Shown here: one piece after another, positions 58,805-64,000 of the stretch
How positions within the stretch are numbered: the first letter of the stretch is position 1
Layout: each line of letters begins with the position of its first letter
Assembly (NCBI RefSeq): GCF_007197885.1
Contig: NZ_VKKG01000003.1
Span: 248,001 to 312,000 of the forward strand
Reading direction: 5' to 3'
DNA from: Tessaracoccus rhinocerotis
GTDB lineage: Bacteria > Actinomycetota > Actinomycetes > Propionibacteriales > Propionibacteriaceae
DNA: 64,000 nucleotides
Translations under genes and position numbers: made by a program
Notes under the pieces: model-generated
The model's input: the letters and a program-made list of their open reading frames with translations, nothing else
What the model was told of the DNA's origin: nothing
The model's database searches: none

Positions 58805-60034
58805 ATGAGCGGTGACGAGGACTTCCTCGACGTGATCGAGAACGAGGTGCGGGCCGACCCGCGGAACCTGGCGCTTCGGGAGGACTTCGTCACGCTGCTG
58901 TTGCAGGCTGACCCCGATCGTGCCGCGGTGGCGCTGGACGAGCTCGAGGCCGCCGGCGGTGAACCCTCCCGGATGCGGGTCCTGAGGGCCCGCCTGATGG
59001 CTGCCCGCCTCCGCGGTGGGACCGTCGTGCCGCCGTCGGAGCCATCGCCGTCCGCACCGGCTCCGCGGTCCGCGACGCCCCCCCGCCCGACGCCCGCCCC
59101 GGCCGAGTCCGACTCCGATGCCGACCCAGGGGATCCTGCCGCCACGCAGGGCCTCTGGGATGCCGAGCGCCCGAGCGTCACCCTCGCCGACGTCGCAGGG
59201 CTCGCCGAGGTGAAGCAACACCTCGACTCCACCTTCCTGCTCCCCCTGCGCAACCCCGAACTGGCGGCCGCGTTCGGCCAGAAACCCGGCGGGTCGCTGC
59301 TGATGTACGGGCCGCCCGGCTGCGGCAAGACCTACATCGCCAAGGCCATCGCCGGCGACCTCGGGGCCGCGTTCATCCACGTCACCCTCGCCGACCTGCT
59401 GAGCAAGTGGCTGGGGGACAGCGAGAAGGCCGTCCAGAGCGTCTTCCTCGACGCCCGCGCCGCGTCGCCCTGCGTGATCTTCTTCGACGAGTTCGACGCG
59501 CTTGGCGGGCGCCGCAGCTCCGGCGGTGGCGGGTCGCAGGCCACCCGCATGATCGTGACCCAGCTGCTCGAGGAACTCGACGGCGTGGCCAGCGTCAACG
59601 ACGGTGTGTACTTCCTGGCCGCCACGAACCGCCCTTGGGACATCGATCCTGCGCTGCGTCGGCCGGGCCGGATCGACAAGACCGTGCTGGTGCTGCCGCC
59701 CGATGCCGAGGCCCGCGCCGGGATCCTGCGCGGTGCGCTCGAGGGCAGGCCCGCGGCGGTCGACCCGCTGGCGGTGGCCGCGGCCACCGATGGGTTCTCC
59801 GGCGCTGACGTCGCCCACGTCGCGAAGGTGGCGCTCCAGAAGTCGATGGCGGCCTCGATGGCCAAGGGCGAGATCGTCCCGGTGACCACCGAGTCGGTGC
59901 TGCAGGCGGCGGCGACGGTCACGCCGTCGACCACGACGTGGTTCGACCAGGTGGCACCCGTCCTGGAGTACGGCGTCGACGACGGCACGTTCGAGCAGCT
60001 GCGCGCCTACCGGGTGAAGAAGGGGTTGCGATGA
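58805..60034 (+). CDS. AAA+ ATPase
   Basis: This cytoplasmic AAA+ protein has 409 residues. Residues about 1-65 form helical TPR-like repeats (LREDFVTLLLQADPDRAAVAL). A Pro/Ser/Ala/Asp-rich linker (about 75-110) follows. The ATPase domain has Walker A YGPPGCGKT (Gly169-Thr176), Walker B CVIFFDEFDALGGRR, sensor 1 LAATNRPWDIDPALRRPGRID with the second-region-of-homology Arg residues, and a C-terminal helical lid. It resembles single-ring Cdc48/FtsH-type classical AAA domains but has no protease. ATG 58805 follows GGAGGG at nine bases. The stop overlaps the TPR gene by four bases, so the two proteins probably work together. The substrate is unknown. Confidence 0.85.
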   Translation: MSGDEDFLDVIENEVRADPRNLALREDFVTLLLQADPDRAAVALDELEAAGGEPSRMRVLRARLMAARLRGGTVVPPSEPSPSAPAPRSATPPRPTPAPAESDSDADPGDPAATQGLWDAERPSVTLADVAGLAEVKQHLDSTFLLPLRNPELAAAFGQKPGGSLLMYGPPGCGKTYIAKAIAGDLGAAFIHVTLADLLSKWLGDSEKAVQSVFLDARAASPCVIFFDEFDALGGRRSSGGGGSQATRMIVTQLLEELDGVASVNDGVYFLAATNRPWDIDPALRRPGRIDKTVLVLPPDAEARAGILRGALEGRPAAVDPLAVAAATDGFSGADVAHVAKVALQKSMAASMAKGEIVPVTTESVLQAAATVTPSTTTWFDQVAPVLEYGVDDGTFEQLRAYRVKKGLR

Positions 60035-61290
60035 GCACCGAGGAGATGGACCACGTGGAGCGTGAGGCGGACCTGGCCTGGGAACTGTACGAGGCGCTGC
60101 CGACCCATCCCGAGGTCCCGCGGCTGGCGCTGCGGGTCCTGGCCGCCAGTCCCCAGCGCAGCGGGATGCGGATCCTGCTCGCGCGCCACCACGAGGCGCT
60201 CGACGAGTTCGACGCCGCGCGTGAGGTCCTGCTCGACCTCGCCGGGCGGCAGGACCAGCAGTTCGTCAACGCTGCCCGCGCGCTGCGGGACCTCGCGATC
60301 ACCATGCGCGACCACGACGAGGCGCTCCGCTGGGCCGAGGTCGTCCTCCGGCACGAGCAGGAGGACTGGTACGACCACATGCGGCTGGGCGTCGCGACGA
60401 CGCTGGCCACCGACCTCGAGACCGGATGGCGGCGGATGGACGACGCCGTCGACATGTGCGCCCGCACCGACCCCGACTCGCTTCCCTACGCCTACACCCA
60501 TCGGGCGCTGTTCCTGTTGGTGACCTACGCGCCCGTGCCGCGCTTCCTGGACGCCGCGCAGCGGGCGCTCGAGGCCAACCCCGCGGACGAGTTCCTCACC
60601 CACGCGCTCGCCTACGCCTACCTCCACGAGTACCGGTTGGACGACGCCGAGCAGCACCTGCTGGGCATCCTACGGGCCGACCCCACCGACGAGATTGCGC
60701 CGTCGCTGTTGAAGATGACCCGGACGGTGCAGGCCCAGCTCGAGAAGCACGAGGTGACCGTCGAGCTGCTGCGGCAGCAGGGGCTGATGGAGCTGGCCTG
60801 GGGACACATGCGTGCGAAGGAGGCGGGCACCACGCTCGCCGACGCCCTGGCGGCCCTCGACGATCTTCTCCCCGACGCCTTGCGCGCAGCCCTGCACCCG
60901 CCGGCGGACCGGAGAACCGCCGCGGAGTCCCACGGCAGCCCCGAGGTCGCGGCCTGGCACGACGGCCAGCAGGCGGGGACGGGTGCTCTGTGGGGCGAGG
61001 GCAACACCTTCCGGCTGTTGTCGGCCGCAGAGGTCGCCGCCATGGACGACGCCATCGAGCGGGACCCGGAGGCGTTCCCCCAGTGGGACGCCGACGGCTC
61101 CTACTACTTGCAGGTGCTCACCGACGACGTCGGCAGCTACCTGATCGAGGGCCCGCGCGGTGCCCTCTACCGGCGCAGCGCCGACGGTGACGTCGAGATC
61201 GCGCCCAGCGTGGCGGACTGGTTCTGGGACCGGGTGGCGGACTTCGGCGGCGCCGACGCGCGTCCTGCTGCGCTGCGGTCCAGCCACTGA
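60031..61290 (+). CDS. TPR-repeat protein coupled to the AAA+ ATPase
   Basis: The 419-residue protein is built mostly of helical tetratricopeptide-like pairs from residue 5 to about 240 (ARHHEALDEFDAAREVLLDLAG, DHDEALRWAEVVLRHEQEDW, ANPADEFLTHALAYAYLHEY). The C-terminal region (about 290-419) is less helical, with WHDGQQAGTGALWGEGNTFR and QWDADGSYYLQVLTDDVGSYL. It has no signal peptide or membrane helix. TPR domains bind partner proteins, and the four-base overlap with the AAA+ gene suggests an adaptor. The N-terminal region of the ATPase has similar repeats. Function is unknown. Confidence 0.78.
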   Translation: MSTEEMDHVEREADLAWELYEALPTHPEVPRLALRVLAASPQRSGMRILLARHHEALDEFDAAREVLLDLAGRQDQQFVNAARALRDLAITMRDHDEALRWAEVVLRHEQEDWYDHMRLGVATTLATDLETGWRRMDDAVDMCARTDPDSLPYAYTHRALFLLVTYAPVPRFLDAAQRALEANPADEFLTHALAYAYLHEYRLDDAEQHLLGILRADPTDEIAPSLLKMTRTVQAQLEKHEVTVELLRQQGLMELAWGHMRAKEAGTTLADALAALDDLLPDALRAALHPPADRRTAAESHGSPEVAAWHDGQQAGTGALWGEGNTFRLLSAAEVAAMDDAIERDPEAFPQWDADGSYYLQVLTDDVGSYLIEGPRGALYRRSADGDVEIAPSVADWFWDRVADFGGADARPAALRSSH

Positions 61291-61305
61291 CGCCGCGCGG
61301 GACCG

Positions 61306-61326
61306 GGCTGGGGATCAGCCCCAGCC
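61306..61326. terminator. Hairpin between convergent operons
   Basis: GGCTGGGG (61306-61313) pairs with CCCCAGCC (61319-61326) around a five-base loop. It spans the stop of the small membrane protein gene and serves both converging transcripts. Confidence 0.5.
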
Positions 61327-61473
61327 GCCGAGGGCCCAGCAGCCCACCGCGAAGATCACCAGACCGCCGAACATGGCGATGGTGATGAACGCGCTTTCGG
61401 TCTCGCTCGGCGGTTTGTGCTCGGCCTGGTACTGCTCGACGTCGAACTCGCCGGTCTCGGTGTTGGTGCTCAT
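61315..61473 (-). CDS. Small single-helix membrane protein, 52 aa
   Basis: The 52-residue protein has a charged N-terminal half (TGEFDVEQYQAEHKPPSETE) and one hydrophobic helix (SAFITIAMFGGLVIFAVGCWAL) ending GGWG. ATG 61473 overlaps the stop of the preceding gene by four bases, a sign of translational coupling that supports it as real despite its size. It is last in the nitric-oxide-reductase-like operon and may be a small accessory subunit. No family was recognised. Confidence 0.65.
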   Translation of the reverse strand: MSTNTETGEFDVEQYQAEHKPPSETESAFITIAMFGGLVIFAVGCWALGGWG

Positions 61474-61898
61474 GCGATTGCCCCCAGTCGGGTCAGGTCG
61501 GAGAACAGGGCGACGGCCAGGACGACGAAGACCACGCCCATGAAGATGGTGTACATCCAGCGCTGCCGGTGGTCGGCCCGCCAGAACCGGCGGACGCTGA
61601 CGACGCCGTTGACGACGGCCACCGCGCACAGCAGCAGCCCGATCGGGGCCGCCACCCAGCCCGCCAGGCTCAGCACGGGCACCAGCACGGGGATCAGCAG
61701 GTAGGTGATCAGGCAGCGGATCCCGGAGAAGAACACCGAGATCCGGAACGCGCGATGTGCGCCGCGCCCACTTCGCTCGTCGATCGTTGTGATGCCGAAC
61801 AGCCGCCGCATGAAGCGGTCCGCCACCCCGTCAGAGGCGAACGTGCGCGGGGTCGCCGTCCGGGTGACCTGGACCGCCGAAGCGGCGCCGGTGGCCAT
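61470..61898 (-). CDS. Membrane protein of unknown function, 142 aa
   Basis: The 142-residue protein has three probable membrane helices: ISVFFSGIRCLITYLLIPVLVPVL, GWVAAPIGLLLCAVAVVNGV and WMYTIFMGVVFVVLAVALF. The N-terminus is soluble (RTFASDGVADRFMRRLFGITTIDE). Between helices two and three is a basic WRADHRQRW loop. It starts one base after the previous gene stops and overlaps the next ATG by four bases. It resembles small conserved membrane proteins encoded near heme-copper oxidases, but no function is established. Confidence 0.72.
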   Translation of the reverse strand: MATGAASAVQVTRTATPRTFASDGVADRFMRRLFGITTIDERSGRGAHRAFRISVFFSGIRCLITYLLIPVLVPVLSLAGWVAAPIGLLLCAVAVVNGVVSVRRFWRADHRQRWMYTIFMGVVFVVLAVALFSDLTRLGAIA

Positions 61899-61899
61899 G

Positions 61900-62214
61900 T
61901 CAGGCCGCCGTTTCCGCCGCGGCGTCGGCCTCGGCCGCTCGCCTTCCGCGCCACAACCGGACCCCGCCCAGGACGGCGAGGAGCACGCCGATGCCTCCGA
62001 TCACCACTCCGCCGAACAGGCCCCAGTAGAGCGGGTCGAGGATGACCTCCCCGTCGGGCCTGCCGGACATGGTGCCGATCAGGAATCCCAGCAGGGGGGA
62101 GAGGGCGGCGATGCAGACCCCGAGCACGGTCATCCAGAACCCCGGCGCGGTGGGCACGAGCCGCACTGGGCGGCCCGGGGTGATCGTGACTTGGTCAGTT
62201 CCTGTTTCGCTCAT
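61900..62214 (-). CDS. Small membrane protein, 104 aa
   Basis: The 104-residue protein has two membrane helices (GFWMTVLGVCIAALSPLLGFLIG and WGLFGGVVIGGIGVLLAVLGGVRLW), then a basic/Ala-rich tail. The first 25 residues are polar. The ATG overlaps the SPFH gene stop by four bases. It is part of a six-gene operon that begins with the nitric-oxide-reductase-like gene. No family was recognised. Confidence 0.7.
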   Translation of the reverse strand: MSETGTDQVTITPGRPVRLVPTAPGFWMTVLGVCIAALSPLLGFLIGTMSGRPDGEVILDPLYWGLFGGVVIGGIGVLLAVLGGVRLWRGRRAAEADAAAETAA

Positions 62215-63062
62215 CGGGAATCACCTTCCAGGGGACGGTCGACGACGGCCAGCCCGGGCTTGCGCACGGGATCGGCGGGCTTGGTCTCCTCCGGGGCGGA
62301 CGTGACCTGCTCCACGGCCCTCACGAGCGGGCCGATGATGTCCATCGGGAGGGGGAAGACGACGGTGGAGTTCTGGTCCGCGCCCAGTTCCAGGAGGGTC
62401 TGGAGATAGCGCAGCTGCAGCGAGGCGGGCGCCTCGCTCAGCGTCAGGGCGGCGTCGCGGAGCTCCTGGGAGGCCTGGAGCTCGCCGTGGGCGCTGATCA
62501 CCTTGGCGCGGCGCTCCCGCTCGGCCTCCGCCTCCCGCGCCATGGCGCGCTGCATCATCTCCGGGATCTCCACGTCCTTGATCTCCACCACGGACACCTC
62601 TACGCCCCACTTCGCCGTCTGCTGGGCGATGGACTGCGCGAGGTCCTCGTTCAGGTCCGCGCGGTGGGCCAGGAGCGTGTCCAGGTCCGCCCGACCGACG
62701 ACCGAGCGCAGAGTGGTCTGGGCGAACTGCGACGTCGCGACGGCGTGGTTCTCCACCGACATCACCGAGTGCACGGGGTCGACCACCCGGAACATCACGA
62801 CGGCGTTGACGCGGGCGGTCACGTTGTCCTTGGTGATCACCTCCTGCGGCGGGATGGTCAGGGTGACCACGCGCAGGTCCACCCGCACCATCTTGTCCAG
62901 GAACGGGAACATGAACACGAGCCCAGGGCCGAGTGGGCCGCGGAGTCGGCCCAGGCGGAAGGCCACCACACGCTCGTACTCGCGCACCACGCGGATGGAC
63001 GCGAAGGCGAACACCAGCAGCAGGGCGACGGCGAGTATCACCAGGATCACTTCAGTCGGCAT
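62211..63062 (-). CDS. SPFH/slipin (stomatin-like) membrane protein
   Basis: This 283-residue slipin anchors in the membrane by its N-terminal helix (VILVILAVALLLVFAFASI). The Band 7 domain follows: VREYERVVAFRLGRLRGPLGPGLVFMFPF, IPPQEVITKDNVTARVNAVVMFRVVDP and SQFAQTTLRSVVGRADLD. An Ala/Glu-rich coiled coil (MMQRAMAREAEAERERRAKVISAHGE) and LQLRYLQTLLELG lead to an EE/K tail. Slipins form oligomeric scaffolds and often pair with NfeD-type proteases, which are not seen here. Its place between respiratory-type membrane genes suggests a scaffold for that complex (inference). It overlaps both neighbours. Confidence 0.92.
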   Translation of the reverse strand: MPTEVILVILAVALLLVFAFASIRVVREYERVVAFRLGRLRGPLGPGLVFMFPFLDKMVRVDLRVVTLTIPPQEVITKDNVTARVNAVVMFRVVDPVHSVMSVENHAVATSQFAQTTLRSVVGRADLDTLLAHRADLNEDLAQSIAQQTAKWGVEVSVVEIKDVEIPEMMQRAMAREAEAERERRAKVISAHGELQASQELRDAALTLSEAPASLQLRYLQTLLELGADQNSTVVFPLPMDIIGPLVRAVEQVTSAPEETKPADPVRKPGLAVVDRPLEGDSR

Positions 63063-63687
63063 TCTCGCTCCTCCTGTCCGAGGCGTAGGTGGTGCGACGG
63101 CGGGTCACGGCCGCCGCGACGACCTCCCGCTCCTGCAGCGACTCGTCCAGGGTGCGCACGACGGCGCCGTTCGGATCGGCCGGGGTGCGGCGCAGGTGGG
63201 CCCACAGTGGCGCGGCGCCGAGCGCCACCAGGAGCGCGGTGGCGAGCACCAGGAGCTGGCTCGTCCAGCCCGTCACTGTCAGGGCGGTGACCGCAGGCCA
63301 GGTCACCGCGAGCACCGTCACTGCGCACGCGATCCCACGGTGGAACCGCGCCGACTCGGACGCGGGCCAAGTGTCCACCAGCCGCCGCATCTCGCGCCCG
63401 TCGTCGGAGGAGGTGCAGGTGTCCTTGACCGGGCACGAGTTGCACACCGTCGGGCTGCCCCGGTACCGCATCACGCGGTTCTCTGGGTCGAAGGACTTCG
63501 GCCACAGCCACTGGTCCTCGGGGCACAGCCAGGCGTCGTGGTCCTCGTGGTAGACGAAGCCGCCGCTGCGCTGCTCCTGCAGCCTGGTCTGGGCGCGTCG
63601 GGCCAACCGGTCGATGCCGTAGGCGACCAGCAGCAGCACGACCCCGTAGCCCGCGCCCAGCCAGGCCGGGAGCTCGACCGGGGTCAC
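63052..63687 (-). CDS. Cys-motif membrane protein of unknown function
   Basis: The 211-residue protein has one N-terminal membrane helix (AWLGAGYGVVLLLVAYGIDRL) and two more at about residues 120-165. Between them is a cytoplasmic domain with His47, His50, Cys55 (DAWLCPEDQWLW), Cys82, Cys85 and Cys91 (VCNSCPVKDTC), a likely zinc or iron-sulfur site. The CxxCPxxxxCTSSxxGRE phrase resembles the metal motif seen near some IS1182-type transposase ends, but the membrane helices argue against any transposase. The ATG overlaps the preceding stop by four bases and the 3' end overlaps the slipin gene by 11. A redox or metal role for the oxidase operon is inferred. Confidence 0.78.
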   Translation of the reverse strand: MTPVELPAWLGAGYGVVLLLVAYGIDRLARRAQTRLQEQRSGGFVYHEDHDAWLCPEDQWLWPKSFDPENRVMRYRGSPTVCNSCPVKDTCTSSDDGREMRRLVDTWPASESARFHRGIACAVTVLAVTWPAVTALTVTGWTSQLLVLATALLVALGAAPLWAHLRRTPADPNGAVVRTLDESLQEREVVAAAVTRRRTTYASDRRSENAD

Positions 63688-64000
63688 GACCCGGCCCCCG
63701 GCGGATCCTCCGGCGGCCTGCGGTCCGAGGCGTAGCGGCTGGGCGGGAGCTCGTCGGTGGCGACGGTGCCTGTGGTCGAGACGCCGACCAGGCCGGTGCG
63801 GTCCTCCCGGGCCTCCTCGTGCTCGATCACGAACAGCGTCTCGGGCTCCATCGTGGTGACGGTGGGCTTGATGCCGTGGCGCACCCCGAGCCAGGCTATC
63901 CAGACGAACGGGAGGATGCCGGCGATGAACACCACGTCACCGGGCATCCGCAGCCACTCGAGGATCACGTTGCCGGGGGTGGCGATGTAGCCGAGCGTGC
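63684..64000 (-). CDS. Nitric-oxide-reductase-like heme-copper oxidase subunit, C-terminal part (5' end cut)
   Basis: The frame enters from beyond the right edge. The visible 105 residues start LGYIATPGNVILEWLRMPGD and continue VVFIAGILPFVWIAWLGVRHG, the last membrane helix of NorB/quinol-type nitric oxide reductases, where WxRxPGDxxF is typical. A soluble tail follows (PTVTTMEPETLFVIEHEEA, then DELPPSRYASD). The heme and metal His ligands lie outside the window. It is the first visible gene of a minus-strand operon of six overlapping genes. Assignment rests on the short C-terminal match, so another heme-copper oxidase cannot be ruled out. Confidence 0.65.
   Translation of the reverse strand, partial: TLGYIATPGNVILEWLRMPGDVVFIAGILPFVWIAWLGVRHGIKPTVTTMEPETLFVIEHEEAREDRTGLVGVSTTGTVATDELPPSRYASDRRPPEDPPGAGS

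Noticed and set aside
63052..63687. Transposase fragment because of the CxxCPxxxxCTSS motif
   Set aside because: The motif is embedded in a full-length protein with three membrane helices and translational coupling to neighbours, and no DDE residues or terminal inverted repeats are seen.

Overview
The window is very GC-rich DNA from an actinobacterium, most likely a Propionibacteriales-type organism. The reasons are frequent GTG starts, many four-base ATGA gene overlaps, several probably leaderless promoters, and intergenic repeats with a GGTCGAGTAGCTCG core. Species cannot be fixed from sequence reading alone. No rRNA, tRNA, CRISPR array, prophage or transposase gene was seen.

Layout. (1) 1-2.4 kb: the 3' part of a sulfatase, a small hypothetical gene, a repeat patch and a histidine phosphatase. 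(2) 2.5-7.1 kb: xanthine dehydrogenase genes xdhA-xdhB-xdhC. xdhB carries one in-frame TGA where relatives are expected to have Trp. (3) 7.2-13.1 kb: a cellobiose/beta-glucoside locus (binding protein, two permeases, GH1 beta-glucosidase, CelR/CebR-type LacI repressor) with two GAGCGCTC operators around the promoter, followed by a hydroxyacid dehydrogenase. (4) 14.4-27.9 kb: a self-contained island of less GC-biased genes with two tandem Tat-exported PL8 polysaccharide lyases, an ABC importer, a GntR-LacI hybrid regulator, an FAD oxidoreductase and a second hydroxyacid dehydrogenase. Three of its upstream regions share a GATTCAT motif, and its right edge abuts a decayed secreted-protein gene.

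(5) 28.3-33.9 kb: a ThuA-like protein, an aldo/keto reductase, a fuconolactonase-type amidohydrolase, a large flavoprotein and an SDR, consistent with oxidative catabolism of a deoxy sugar such as L-fucose or L-rhamnose. (6) 34-58.7 kb: a pectin (rhamnogalacturonan I) utilisation region. It holds two Gfo/Idh oxidoreductases, two sugar isomerase-type TIM barrels, a LacI regulator, two GH35 beta-galactosidases, a 1913-residue secreted enzyme fusing a CE12 acetylesterase to a PL11 rhamnogalacturonan lyase, a stand-alone CE12 esterase, a PL4 rhamnogalacturonan lyase with an inserted module, a GH29 alpha-L-fucosidase, an ABC importer and a YesL-like membrane protein. Seven close matches to one 14-bp LacI-type operator (GGMAAGCGYTTNCC) lie in front of nearly every transcription unit from the SDR to the importer, so these probably form one regulon under the LacI protein at 36.2-37.2 kb. 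Export (PL4, PL11/CE12), uptake and intracellular trimming (GH35, GH29, CE12) fit a coherent pathway.

(7) 58.8-61.3 kb: an AAA+ ATPase and a TPR protein as a two-gene unit. (8) 61.3-64 kb: a tightly overlapping minus-strand operon starting with the C-terminus of a nitric-oxide-reductase-like heme-copper oxidase (cut by the window edge), followed by a Cys-motif membrane protein, an SPFH/slipin and three small membrane proteins. None of the three sugar ABC systems has its own ATPase gene, which implies a shared MsiK-type ATPase elsewhere.
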